Origin: Achromobacter arsenitoxydans SY8
GTDB lineage: Bacteria > Pseudomonadota > Gammaproteobacteria > Burkholderiales > Burkholderiaceae_B
Reading direction: 5' to 3'
NCBI RefSeq assembly: GCF_000236785.1
Contig: NZ_AGUF01000039.1
Span: 37,113 to 101,112, forward strand
DNA: 64,000 nt
Under the pieces are notes generated by a model. It was not told the DNA's origin and ran no database searches. It saw only the letters and a program-made list of their open reading frames with translations. Positions 17,921 to 28,700 of the stretch are shown one piece after another (position 1 is the first letter of the stretch; every line of letters starts with the position of its first letter). The translations under genes were made by a program, and so were the position numbers.

Positions 17921-18439
17921 ATGTCCGATCCCACCTACGACCACGTCCTGGCCCACCCGCCCCGCTGCCTGGATCCGGTGCGCGCCACGCCCGCGCCGGT
18001 CATCGTGCAAGACCGCGGCGAAGTTTCCGTGGCCTTCCGCCTGACGGGCCTGGACGGCGCGCAGGTCGGCGAGATCCTGGGCTATGACCTGCGCGACTAC
18101 AACGAGCACGTCGATTCCTATGAATTCGTGTCGCCCCTGGCCGTGAAGTGGGACGGCGCGGCGGAGGGCGCGGTGGTGTTCGACAGCGATATCCACGGCT
18201 ACCACGGCGAACTGGACTGCTCCGCCAAGATCCGCGGCGAGGGCGCGCCGCAGGTGTTCGCCTGCCCGGCCTGCAAGGGGACGCGCTTTGCCGTGTTCGC
18301 GCAGTTTGATTACGACGGCACGGACGAACTCTGGGACGAGGATCCGGACACCGTGCAGAACTTCTTCAGCAATCTCATCGTGTCGGGCCGATGCGCGTCG
18401 TGCGGTACCGAGACCCGTGTGCTCGACATGGATCTGTGA
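17921..18439 (+). CDS. Hypothetical protein with a zinc-ribbon-like C-terminus
   Basis: A 172-residue soluble protein starting at the ATG at 17921 after an AAGGAG site. I do not recognise the family. Two Cys-x2-Cys pairs (CPAC near residue 115 and CASC near residue 161) frame an acidic stretch (DYDGTDELWDEDPD) and would form a zinc ribbon. There is no signal peptide or membrane segment. It stands alone between a Bug operon and a nitroreductase gene. Confidence 0.7.
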   Translation: MSDPTYDHVLAHPPRCLDPVRATPAPVIVQDRGEVSVAFRLTGLDGAQVGEILGYDLRDYNEHVDSYEFVSPLAVKWDGAAEGAVVFDSDIHGYHGELDCSAKIRGEGAPQVFACPACKGTRFAVFAQFDYDGTDELWDEDPDTVQNFFSNLIVSGRCASCGTETRVLDMDL

Positions 18440-18491
18440 GCTGGATTCTGCGCGCACGTGCGCACTAGAAACCCCATTCGCTTCATTGGTA

Positions 18492-18504
18492 GAACAGTCT
18501 GTTC
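18492..18504. promoter_or_regulatory. 13-bp palindrome upstream of the nitroreductase gene
   Basis: GAACAG (18492-18497), a central T, then CTGTTC (18499-18504) form a perfect palindrome about 100 bases before the nitroreductase ATG. A second, 12-bp palindrome GCGCACGTGCGC lies at 18452-18463. Either could be an operator; no regulator gene is adjacent. Confidence 0.4.
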
Positions 18505-18603
18505 CGGTTTGAGTGCGCCTGAACGGGTGTTCGTGTCATGGGCCAGCCGGTAGAATTCCTTCCATCGTTTCCCTCTATCTACTAGTCGAAAGGCCATATT
18601 CCC

Positions 18604-19203
18604 ATGAGCAACGCTTATCTCGACGCCCTCAAGAAGCGCCGCACGCAGTATTCGCTGGGCCGCAACGTGTCGGCCTCCAAGGAAGAACTGACGACCCTGA
18701 TCCAGGACGCGGTCAAGCACAGCCCGTCGTCCTTCAATTCGCAAAGTTCGCGCGCCGTGATCCTGTTCGGCGCCGAAAGCGAAAAGCTGTGGAACCTGGC
18801 GATCGAAGAAGTGCGCAAGGTTGCGCCCGCCGAAGGTTTCGAGAAGACCGAAGCCAAGCTCAAGAGCTTTGCCGCTGGCGTGGGCACGATCCTGTTCTTC
18901 GAAGATCAGGACGTGGTGCGCGGCCTGCAGGAAAAGTTTGCCCTGTACGCCGACAATTTCCCGGTGTGGTCGGAGCAGGCGGGCGGCATGGCCCAGTTGT
19001 CGGTCTGGACCGCCCTGGCCAACGCCGGCGTCGGCGCCAGCCTGCAGCACTACAACCCGCTGATCGACGCCGCCGTGGCGCGTGAATGGAACGTTCCGGC
19101 CTGGTGGAAGCTGCGCGCGCAGATGCCGTTCGGCTCGAACGAAGCCGGCTTCGGCGACAAGCCCTTCATGGACGACGCCGAACGCTTCCGCGTGTTCGGC
19201 TGA
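18604..19203 (+). CDS. Nitroreductase family protein (FRM2/HBN1-like)
   Basis: A 199-residue flavoprotein of the nitroreductase superfamily, close to the FRM2/HBN1-type branch. It opens with LDALKKRRTQYSLG, where the Arg residues hold FMN phosphate, followed by HSPSSFNSQSSRAVIL. Later parts are the helix GGMAQLSVWTALANAGVGASLQHYNP and the C-terminal MPFGSNEAGFGDKPF. Members reduce nitro or quinone compounds with NAD(P)H, and some respond to oxidative stress. It is monocistronic, ending at a strong terminator, with an AAAGG site before the ATG. Confidence 0.88.
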   Translation: MSNAYLDALKKRRTQYSLGRNVSASKEELTTLIQDAVKHSPSSFNSQSSRAVILFGAESEKLWNLAIEEVRKVAPAEGFEKTEAKLKSFAAGVGTILFFEDQDVVRGLQEKFALYADNFPVWSEQAGGMAQLSVWTALANAGVGASLQHYNPLIDAAVAREWNVPAWWKLRAQMPFGSNEAGFGDKPFMDDAERFRVFG

Positions 19204-19248
19204 CCGGCCGCCGGGACGTCCGCGGACGTCCCGAACGACGCAGGCTCG

Positions 19249-19294
19249 CAGGCCCGCATTTCCCCATTTGGGGAATGCGGGCCTGCCGTTTTTT
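19249..19294 (+). terminator. Rho-independent terminator after the nitroreductase gene
   Basis: CAGGCCCGCATT (from 19249) pairs with AATGCGGGCCTG (ending 19285), with an inner TCCCC/GGGGA stem and an ATTT loop, then TTTTTT. A separate perfect 22-base palindrome lies just before it at 19212-19233. Confidence 0.88.
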
Positions 19295-19408
19295 CGGGGC
19301 CGTATTTTCCGTCTGCAACCATGTGTGCGCCATGCTTGCGGCGCTGTCTTTCAGCGGGGAGGATGGCGCTATAGTCAAGCGAGCCCCCCACCGGAAAGAG
19401 GAGCCAGC

Positions 19409-19837
19409 ATGCAGACCAACGAGATCCATCGCGGCCGCCTGATTGATCACATCCAGCTGGTTGTGCGCGATCTGCCCGCCAGCCAGCGGTTTTACCAGGC
19501 GGTGTTCGACGCGCTGGAGGTGCCGATGGGCGGCACGGCGGACGATTACTTCTGGGCGGACGAACTGTTCGTCTCCACGGCCGACAGCGTCGCCGCGCTG
19601 GGCCAGCTGACCGGACGCCACCACCTGGCGTTCCAGGCGCGGGACCAGGCCATGGTCGACGCGTTCCACAAGGCGGCGCTGGCCAACGGCGGCAAGGACA
19701 ATGGCGCCCCGGGGTTCCGGGATTACCACCCCGGCTATTACGGCGCCTTCGTACTGGATCCGGACGGCAACAATATTGAAGCCGTCTTCCATGGTGCGGC
19801 CCAGCGCAGCGCGCCGTCGGTCAAAGTGACGTTCTGA
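19409..19837 (+). CDS. VOC family protein (glyoxalase/bleomycin-resistance fold)
   Basis: A 142-residue metal-dependent VOC-fold protein starting at the ATG at 19409 after an AAAGAGGAG site. Two beta-alpha-beta-beta-beta modules are visible: IDHIQLVVRDLPASQRFYQAVFDALEV, and HHLAFQARDQAMVDAFHKAAL with a C-terminal GAFVLDPDGNNIEAV. The His and Glu residues in these strands are the usual metal ligands. A LysR gene begins 14 bases downstream, so the pair may form one unit. Substrate unknown. Confidence 0.88.
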   Translation: MQTNEIHRGRLIDHIQLVVRDLPASQRFYQAVFDALEVPMGGTADDYFWADELFVSTADSVAALGQLTGRHHLAFQARDQAMVDAFHKAALANGGKDNGAPGFRDYHPGYYGAFVLDPDGNNIEAVFHGAAQRSAPSVKVTF

Positions 19838-19850
19838 CCGGGGCTGGCCC

Positions 19851-20777
19851 GTGCAGCTGCGCCACCTACGCTACTTCGTGAAAATCGTCGAGGCGGGCAG
19901 CTTTTCCCGCGCGGCCGCGCTCATTTCCGTGGCGCAGCCGGCGCTCAGCCAGCAGATCGCCGCACTGGAAGAGGAGCTGGGCGTGACGCTGCTGCACCGC
20001 AGCGCCCGCGGCGCGCGTCCCACGGCGGCGGGGGCCGCGCTCTACACGGAGGCCGCCTCCATCCTCAGCCGGGTGGAACGCCTGCCGGGGATCGTGCGAT
20101 CAGCGGGCGACGAGGTCCAGGGCGTGGTGCGTGTGGGCATGTCTTCCGCGCTGGCGTCGTTCCTGGCGGGGGAACTGATGGAAAAGTGCAGGGCGTCGCA
20201 GCCGGGGATCAGTCTGTGCTTCTGCAGCGACGCCAGCGGCCAGCTGGGCTCGCGCATCCGCGACAGTTCGCTGGATCTGGCCCTGGTGTTCGAGGATGAT
20301 CCCTGCACCGGCTTTGAGCGCCGGCCGCTGTTCCGGCAGCGGCTGTTCGTGGTCAGTCCGCGCAGGCCTGGGCGGCCGCCGTCCGGGATGCGCTTCGAGC
20401 AACTTGCCGACATGCCGCTGGTCCTGCCCGCGCATCCCAACATCATGCGCGGCAAGCTGGACCGGCTGTTCACGCAGGCGGGCATCCTGCCGCAGATCGT
20501 GGCGGAAACCGAGGTCTTTTCGGGGATGCTGTCGGCGGTGCAGGCGGGCATCGGCAACACGATCCTGCCGCTGGGAGATTTCTCGGGCGTGCCCGGGCAC
20601 GCCATGGTCTGGGCCGTGCTGCTCGAACCGCCCGTCTACCTGACGGCGACGCTGATTGCCTCGGACGAGATGCCGCTGGCGCCGCCCGCCGTTGCGGTGC
20701 GCACGCTGCTGTCCGATTTCGTCATGCTGCAGGTGCGCGAAAACAGCCTGGCGGGCGCCGAGCCGCTCGCATCCTGA
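19851..20777 (+). CDS. LysR family transcriptional regulator
   Basis: A 308-residue regulator with a GTG start. The N-terminal winged helix (MQLRHLRYFVKIVEAGSFSR, then SVAQPALSQQIAALEEELG) is typical of the Nac/CynR side of the LysR family. A periplasmic-binding-protein-like effector domain fills residues about 90-295. It is unusually placed co-directionally after the VOC gene (14 bases) rather than divergent from a target, so its targets are not obvious. Confidence 0.9.
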   Translation: MQLRHLRYFVKIVEAGSFSRAAALISVAQPALSQQIAALEEELGVTLLHRSARGARPTAAGAALYTEAASILSRVERLPGIVRSAGDEVQGVVRVGMSSALASFLAGELMEKCRASQPGISLCFCSDASGQLGSRIRDSSLDLALVFEDDPCTGFERRPLFRQRLFVVSPRRPGRPPSGMRFEQLADMPLVLPAHPNIMRGKLDRLFTQAGILPQIVAETEVFSGMLSAVQAGIGNTILPLGDFSGVPGHAMVWAVLLEPPVYLTATLIASDEMPLAPPAVAVRTLLSDFVMLQVRENSLAGAEPLAS

Positions 20778-20877
20778 CACCCCGCGCGCGGGAAGCGGCC
20801 CCGTTTTATGTAAAAATTGCCCGGCTCATCAGCCGCCAGGCCTGGCGGGTCCGCCACCGCATCCACGAAAAGACCAG

Positions 20878-21699
20878 ATGAAACCTGCATACCCCGCGCT
20901 ACGCCTGCTCTTCCTGGGCGCCACGTTTGCGCTGTCCGCGCCCGCGCTGGCGATCGACTGCAAGAAGGCCGCCACGGCCGTCGAGAAGCTGATTTGCTCG
21001 GACCGCGGCGCCGTGTCCGCCGATGCCGAACTGAACCGCAGCTACGCCGCGCTGCTGAAGCAGGCGCCCGACAGCGATATCCGCGCCATGCTGGTGCAAA
21101 GCCAGAAGCGCTGGCTGGCCGCGCGCGACCAGGCGCTGGAGACGCTGATCAACACGCCCGACGCGCTGCCGGACGGCAAGTCGGCGGCCGGAATCGCGCG
21201 CGACCTGATCCGCAGCCGCAGCGCGGAATTCAAGGAAACGCCCAAGGGCCAGACCGTGCCCGGCATGATCAGCCGCGCAGTCGCGCAACAGCGGTTCCAG
21301 GGGCAATTCTCTGGCGGCGAGTTCGCCGGCTATTCCACGTCGTGCGACGTGCTGCCGCGCGACTACGCGTTCTACGCCTGCTTTGCGACCCGGCACTATC
21401 AGAACAAGGACCGGGTCTGCTCGGTCGACGAATACTGGGCATCCGGCAGCGTCTACACCCGGCGCTACGTCGCCGATGTGGTGGACGGCCAGCCCAAGGT
21501 CGTCGCCACCTGCTCGTTCAACGGCGATGACGCGGAATGCTTCGATGCGGGGGGCAAGACCGAATGGAACCGCAAGCCCGCGCAGCCCGAGAAGCTCTAC
21601 GCCGCCGGACAGCTGCCGAAGATCGACAGCGAGATCGCGGACGCGGACGACTTCGATTGGGTGGGGGCGTGCCTGGCGGATCCGGCTTTTCCCCGCTGA
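20878..21699 (+). CDS. Secreted protein with LprI-like N-terminal domain (DUF1311)
   Basis: A 273-residue protein starting at the ATG at 20878, with a signal peptide of about 24 residues ending at A-L-A. Residues about 25-90 match the LprI/DUF1311 pattern: IDCKKAATAVEKLICSDRG, then AELNRSYAALLKQAP and QKRWLAARDQ, with a Cys pair. This domain is found in lysozyme-inhibitor-like envelope proteins. The C-terminal half has five more cysteines and is not recognised. It likely acts in the periplasm. Monocistronic; convergent with the AcfC-like gene (3-base gap). Confidence 0.75.
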   Translation: MKPAYPALRLLFLGATFALSAPALAIDCKKAATAVEKLICSDRGAVSADAELNRSYAALLKQAPDSDIRAMLVQSQKRWLAARDQALETLINTPDALPDGKSAAGIARDLIRSRSAEFKETPKGQTVPGMISRAVAQQRFQGQFSGGEFAGYSTSCDVLPRDYAFYACFATRHYQNKDRVCSVDEYWASGSVYTRRYVADVVDGQPKVVATCSFNGDDAECFDAGGKTEWNRKPAQPEKLYAAGQLPKIDSEIADADDFDWVGACLADPAFPR

Positions 21700-21702
21700 G
21701 CC

Positions 21703-22476
21703 TCAATCCGTTTTCCAGCCCCACTTCTTGAAGATGGCCTTGCCTTGCGCCGAGGCCAGGTAGTCGACGAAGGCCTGCGCCTGCGGATTGCCCTTGCCTT
21801 GTTTGGTCACGACGGCGCCCGCGTCGCGGTAGATGCGATAGGGCTCTTCGATGTCGACCACGCTGGCCAGCGTGGGATTCGACACCTGCCAGATATTCCA
21901 GATCAGCCAGGCGTCGATGCTCTGGTCCTCGGTCCATTGCGTGCGCGCCTGCGCGCTGTTGCCTGCCTCGGGCAGGACCAGGTTGGCGCGGAATGCGCGC
22001 ACCGTCTCGATATCGCCCAGACGGCCCGCCACGTCCTCCCACAGCCCGGTCTGGCCCGCGCCGGACACGGCCATCACCTTGATGCCGGGCTTGAGCAGAT
22101 CCTTGAAGCCGCTGATGCCCTTCGGGTTGCCCGGGCGGACCAGTATTGCCGACGGCCGCAGGTACAGCGTGCGCGCGTCCCGCAGGTCGAACACCCCGGG
22201 CAGTGCCGCGGCGAACCCGCTCATCATGTTCTCGGCGCCGCTGAACAGCACATCGGCATCCTGCCTGGCCTTGTCGGCCCACGCGGGCGTGGGGCCGGCG
22301 GTGACGGCGACCTTGATGTTGTGCGCCTTGCCGAAAGCTTCAGCCGCTTCCTTCACGGCTGGCGCGGGGCCGCCGGGACCGTACACGTTCAGGTCTTGCG
22401 CGGCCCAGGCCGTGCTGGCGGCAATGCAGGCCAGCGTGGCGATGGCGCGCAGGGCGTGGTGTTTCTTCAGCTTCAT
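21703..22476 (-). CDS. AcfC-like periplasmic binding protein
   Basis: A 257-residue periplasmic protein starting at the ATG at 22476, with a signal peptide of about 24 residues (A-W-A-A). It resembles AcfC, a molybdate/sulfate-type binding protein first named in Vibrio cholerae: LNVYGPGGPAPAVKEAAEAF, ADVLFSGAENMMSGF, LYLRPSAILVRPGNPKGI and TGLWEDVAGR. No ABC permease or ATPase lies beside it, so it may feed a distant transporter or act as a sensor or chemotaxis input. Ligand unknown. Confidence 0.8.
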   Translation of the reverse strand: MKLKKHHALRAIATLACIAASTAWAAQDLNVYGPGGPAPAVKEAAEAFGKAHNIKVAVTAGPTPAWADKARQDADVLFSGAENMMSGFAAALPGVFDLRDARTLYLRPSAILVRPGNPKGISGFKDLLKPGIKVMAVSGAGQTGLWEDVAGRLGDIETVRAFRANLVLPEAGNSAQARTQWTEDQSIDAWLIWNIWQVSNPTLASVVDIEEPYRIYRDAGAVVTKQGKGNPQAQAFVDYLASAQGKAIFKKWGWKTD

Positions 22477-22705
22477 GACAGCATCCTCGTTCGTTGCCGG
22501 CCTGTGCCCGCGCGGCGGCGGCTTGCGCATGCAGGATCGGCGGGTGGGTCCGAAAGCGGCCCGGCATTGTGCGGATGCGCGGGGCTTCAGGGGTATGGAC
22601 GCCGCGCAAGGCGCGAATATTCCAATCAATCGCAGATGAGGGGCGGCGCCGTGCCCCGCCGCCTTAGAATTCATGCCTGACGACGCATCGAACCGAGAGA
22701 GATGG

Positions 22706-25700
22706 ATGGACAAGCGACTAGACCTGGAACTGCCGGCGATCCTGGAAGGGGCGGCGCACGTCGCCGCGCAGCCCTCGACTGATCCCACGCCTGGCGATCC
22801 CCAAGGCGCCGAGGCTCCGTGCATCGTCATCGACATCGAGGCCGATCCCACGCAGGGCTATGCCTCGCTTCAGAACGCGGTCCCGATCTTGCGGTCGCTG
22901 CGCCTGACCAATCATGCGCCGCACGCCTGCAACGACATTGAGGTCCACGTCGCCTGCAATCCGGCCTTCGCACAGGCTGTCACGCTGCGCTTCGACAGCC
23001 TGGAGTCCGGCGAAATCCGCCGCATCTCCCCGCTGGATCTGAACCCCGACCACGCCTACGTCGCGAACTTGCAGGAGGCCGTGCGCGCCAGCATCACCGT
23101 GGTGGCGCGGTCAGCGGGGCGCGAGGTCGGCCGGGCGTCGCGGCCGGTCGAAGTCCTGGCCTACGACCAGTGGGCGGGCACGCGCGCCTTGCCTGAACTG
23201 CTGGCGGCCTTTTCCATGCCGAACAACGCGGCCGTGGACGGGCTGATCGGCCAGGCGTCGGCGCTGCTGCGCAGCCAGCACAGCGAGCTGACGATAAACG
23301 GCTACCAGTCCAAAAGCCGCGACGTCGTCTGGAAGCAGGTGTCCGCCATCTACAGCACGCTGGCCGCGCAGACCCTGCATTACGCCGAACCGCCCGCGTC
23401 GTTCGGCGTGGGCGGCCAGAAGATCCGTACGCCGGACCGTATCATCGAGGCCCGCGTCGCCACGTGCCTGGATTTGGCCATGTTGTTCTCGTCCTGCCTG
23501 GAACAGGCGGGGCTGCGCCCGGTCGTGCTGATGAAGGACGGCCACGCGTGGGTCGGCGTGTGGCTGCACCAGGCCAGCTTCGCGGATCCGCTGACCGACG
23601 ACGTGCAGGCCGTGCGCAAGCGCGTGGACAGCGGCGAATTCCTGGCGTTCGAAACCACGGGCATCGCCCTGCACCCGAACCATCGCCCCTCGCTGCGGCT
23701 GGCGCTGGAGCAGGGCGCCGCGCACCTGCGGGAAGAAGGCACCTTCCGCTACGCCATCGACATCCACCGCGCGCGCGAACTTCAGATCAAGCCGCTGCCG
23801 TCGCGCGCGGCGCCCGCCGCGCCCGGCGATGCGGCGCCTTCGGAACCGCCGGCCGCCATCGAGCCCACGCCCGACCTGCCGCCGCTGGACCCAGAATTCG
23901 TCATCAGCCTGGAGCCGGCCGACGACACGCCCGAAGGCCGCCTGGCCAAGTGGAAGTCGCGCCTGCTGGACCTGACGCTGCGCAACCGGCTGCTCAACTT
24001 CAAGCCCACCAAGTCCACGCTGCCGCTGGTTGTGCCCGATCTGAGCCGCCTGGAAGACGCCATCGCGGACGGCGGCGAATTCCGCATCCGCCCCTTGCCC
24101 GCGGCGCTGATGGAAGGCGGCGACCCGCGCATGGCCGAGGTCCACGTCGGCCGCGGCGGGCGCGCGCCGTTGGACGACATGGCGCTGCAGGCCCTGGGGA
24201 GCCACGAATTGATCGCCCGCGTGCAGCAGGAGGCGCTGGACGCCAATCTGCTGGCCATCTTCAGCGCGGCCCGGACCGGCCTGGAAGAAGGCGGCGCCAA
24301 CACGCTGTACCTGGCCATGGGCATGCTGCGCTGGACGGAAACGCCCGGCGCCGAAAACGCCCATCTGGCGCCGTTGATCCTGGTGCCCGTGTCGCTGCAG
24401 CGCCAGTCGGTGCGCAGCGGCTTCCGGCTGGTGCGGCACGATGATGAGACCATCATCAACCCCACGCTGCTGCAGATGCTGCGCAACAACTACGAACTGC
24501 GCGTGCCCGGTCTGGACGCCGCGGCCCCGGCCGACGACAAGGGCGTGGACGTGGCGCGGGTGCTGCAGGCCTTCCGGCTGGCGGTGCGCGAGATCGCGGG
24601 CTGGGAAGTGCTGGAGCAGGCGCACCTGGGCATCTTCTCGTTCACCAAGTACCTGATGTGGAAGGACCTGCAGGACCGCAGCGCCCAGCTGAAGGCGAAT
24701 CGCGTCGTCCAGCACCTGATCGACCGACCGGGCCAGGCCTTCGCCAGGGAGCCCTACGAAGCGCGATTCGACCGACTGGACGACAGCTACCAGCCCCAGG
24801 ACCTGCTGACGCCGCTCCTGTCCGATTCGTCGCAGCTCAAGGCCATCTGCGCGGTCGACGCCGGCCGCGACCTGGTGCTGGAGGGCCCGCCGGGCACCGG
24901 CAAGAGCCAGACCATCACCAACCTGATCGCGCACCTGCTGGCGCGCGGCAAGACCGTCCTGTTCGTGTCGGAGAAGATGGCCGCGCTGGAAGTCGTGCAC
25001 CGCCGCCTGGCCAGTATCGGGCTGGGGCCGTTCTGCCTGGAACTGCATTCGTCCAAGGCGCGCAAGGCGGAAGTCCTGCAGCAGTTGGGCAAGGCGCTGG
25101 ACCACGGCGGGCAGCGCACGTCCGAGGACTGGGCCCGCGAGGCCGAGCGCCTGGCCGCGCTGCGCCAGGAGTTGAACGGGCTGGTGGATGCGTTGCACCA
25201 CGAGCACCGCAACGGCCTGACGGTGTTCGACGCCATCGGATCCTGCATCCAGAACGCTGGCCGCGAGCCGTCGTTCCTGCCTTGGCCCGATGCGCAGGCG
25301 CACGACCGCAAGGAACTTGCCCGCCTGCGGGAGACGGCGCGGCGCATGGCCACGTTGTCGGGAGAACTGGGCACGCTGCAAGGCCATCCGCTGGCGCACA
25401 TCGGCATGGACGAATGGAGTCCCAGCTGGCAGGACGCGCTGCTGGCGGCCGCCCAGGCGCTGGATCTGGCGGCGCAGACCTTCAGCGACCGCGCTGCCGC
25501 CGTGAGCGAAGGGCTGGGCGTAGAGGCGGCGGGTTTGAGCCTGGACGCGTACGCCCGGCTGGATCAGCTTGCCGACGTGCTGCTGGCCGCGCCGCAGGTG
25601 CCCGCCGGCCTGGCTGCGCAGGCGCATGACGCCGCCGCGCGTTTCCAGGTCCAGGCCATGGCTCGCCACGGCCTGGCGCGCAACGCGCATTGGGAACCGC

Positions 25701-28700
25701 TGGATGCGCAGTGGAACGCGCAGCTGGCCGATGTGGACGCGGCAGCGCTCAAGGCGGAATGGCTGGCCGCGCGCGCTTCGTGGTGGCCCAAGTCCGCCTT
25801 CGCCACGCGCGGCATCCGCAAGCGGCTGGCAGTCTTGCGCCGCGACGGCCAGCGACCCGACGACGCGGCGATAGACGCGGCGCTGGCGCCGCTGGCCCAG
25901 GTCAATGCCGAAGACCGCGAGCTGGCCGCGCTGAAGGCCGATGCGCAGCGCCTCTTGCTGGATGCCTACGCGGGCCTGGCTACCGACTGGGAGCAGGTCC
26001 GGCGCCATGAACAGTGGGCCCAGCATTTTGCGGATGCCGTGGCGCTCGTGGGGGGCGACCCCGCAGGCGCGACGGAACTGCGTACGCGGCTGGCGCCCCT
26101 GGTGGGCGAGAACCGGGCGTTCCTGCAACCCGGCGCCGCGCTGGGCAAGGCCCTGCTGGCCTATCGGGACGCGTGGCGCGCGCTGCAGGACAGGCTGGCC
26201 GAGGTCGACGCGCTGGCCCGGCCCACGCAGCCTCTGGCGGGCGAGTCCGATGCGCATGGCGCGCTGGCCCGCCTCCAGGCCGTCATCGGAGGATGGCGCG
26301 GCAACAGGCAGTTCCTGATGCCGTGGTGCGTGTGGCGGCAGGCCCGTGGCGAGGCCGCGCAGCTCAACCTGCACGGACTCGTCGATTCCCTGGAGCAGGG
26401 CCGCGTTCCGCTGGAGCAGGTCGAGGCCCATTTCGAATTCAGCTACCGCAACTGGTGGGTGAAGAAGGTCATCGACCATACGCCCGTGCTGCGGTCATTC
26501 TCCAGCGCCGACCACGAACGCAAGATCCGGGAGTTCCGCCAGGCCGACGACCGCTTCCAGCAACTGACCAGCGCCTACATCGACGCCGTGCTGGCGGGCA
26601 AGGTGCCGGCCGGCAACGGCGTGCTGGTCAGCCCGGACAGCGAGCTGGGCCTGCTGCGCCGCGAACTGCAGAAGAAGGCCCGCCATGTGCCGGTGCGCCA
26701 GCTGATGCAGCGGCTGCCGACGCTGCTGCCCAAGCTCAAGCCCTGCCTGCTGATGTCGCCGCTGTCGGTTGCCCAGTACCTGGACGCCGGCCACTCGCAG
26801 TTCGACGTCGTGGTCTTCGACGAGGCCTCGCAGATTCCCGTGTGGGATTCCGTGGGCGCGATCGCGCGCGGCCAGCAACTGGTTGTGGTGGGCGACACCA
26901 AGCAGCTTCCGCCCACCAGCTTTTTCAGCAAGTCCGCGCCCGACGAGGATGGCGCGGGCGACGACGGGCAGGTCGAAGACCTGGAGAGCATCCTGGACGA
27001 GTGCCTGGGCGCGGACATGAACCGCCTGCGCCTGCAGTGGCACTACCGCAGCCGGCACGAAAGCCTGATCACCTTCAGCAACGTCACCTACTACGACTCG
27101 CAGCTCATCACCTTCCCGTCGCCCGTCACCGACGACGTCGCGGTGCGCCTGGAGCAAGTCGCCGGCGTCTACGACCGTGGCGGCAGCCGCACTAACCGCC
27201 GCGAAGCCGAAGCCATCGTGCAGGGCATTGAACAGCACTACCTGGACAAGGCGCGCCGGCGCCAGACCCTGGGCGTCGTCACCTTCAACCAGCCGCAGCA
27301 ATCGCTGATCGAGACGCTGCTGGACGCGCGCCGCCGCGCCAACGCGGAGCTGGACAAGGCCATATCCGCGCAGTCGCGCGAGCCGCTCTTCATCAAGAAC
27401 CTTGAAAACGTGCAGGGCGATGAGCGCGACGTCATCTATTTTTCGATTACCTTCGGCCCGGACGCGGCCGGCAAGATGACGATGAACTTCGGCCCGCTGA
27501 ACGGCGAGGGTGGACACCGCCGGCTCAACGTTGCGATCTCGCGGGCACGCGAAGGCGTGGTGATCTACAGCACGCTGATGCCGGAGCAGATCGACCTGTC
27601 GCGCGTGCGCGCGACCGGCGTGCGGGACCTGAAGCACTACCTGGAATTCGCCCTGAAGGGTCCACGCGCGCTGGCCGAACAGTCGCTGCCCACGGGGCGC
27701 GAACCGGACAGCCCGTTCGAGACGCAGGTTATCCAGGTGCTGCGCCAGCACGGGTGGGTTGTGCATCCGCAAGTGGGGTGCTCGGGCTACCGGATCGACA
27801 TGGGCGTCGTGGATCCGCGCGCGCCGGGCAGGTATCTGCTGGGCATCGAGTGCGATGGCCGGGCCTATCACTCCGGCGCCACCGCGCGCGACCGGGACAG
27901 GCTGCGGCAGGTGGTGCTGGAAGGGCTGGGCTGGCGGCTGCACCGCGTCTGGTCCACCGATTGGTGGATCAACCCGGAGCGCGAAGTGGACAAGCTGCTG
28001 GCGCGGCTGAACGCGGAGCTGGAGCGACAGCCCGAGGACGAGCCGGAGGCGGAGCCCGAGATCGCGCCGCAGGCTGACGAGCAAGAAACACCGCTGGCGG
28101 AAGACGCCGGGCCTGGCGCCGTGGAATTCGTGATCACGACGCACGAGGACACGCCGGCGGAGCACGCTGCCGCCGGCGGCGCGACGCCGTATCGCCTGGC
28201 CGAACTGGATGGCGGCGCGCCGGAGACGTTCCATAGCCGCGCCAGCGACGACACGCTCGTCCAGCAGTTGCGCGCGGCCATCGACGCCGAAGGGCCGATT
28301 TCAGAGGCGACCCTGCATCGGCGGATCGCCCGCGCCTGGGGGCTGGAGCGGACTGGCGCCAGGATCGTGGAGCGCCTGCGCGCATTGACGCCGGCGGACG
28401 CGGGGCAGACCGATGAAGGCCATGCCAGGTTCTACTGGCCGGCGGGCGTCCTGCCCCAGGATTGGAAAGGCTTTCGCGCTGCGGGCGCGGATGAGGCCGC
28501 GCGCCGCCGGGTCGACGACGTCTGCCTGGAGGAACTGGCAAATGGCGTGCTGCACGTGCTGGCGCAGGCCGGGAACGCGCCCAAGGCCGACGTGGTCAGG
28601 TCGGTATCGCGGCTGCTCGGGATGTCTCGCACGCTGGCCGACGCGGAAGCGCGGATCGGACGGGCGGTGGCCGGGCTGACGGAGCGCGGCGTGCTGCGGG

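Noticed and set aside
18492-18504. Palindrome before the nitroreductase read as a LexA/SOS box
   Set aside because: LexA sites are CTGT-N8-ACAG; here the arms are reversed and the centre is one base.
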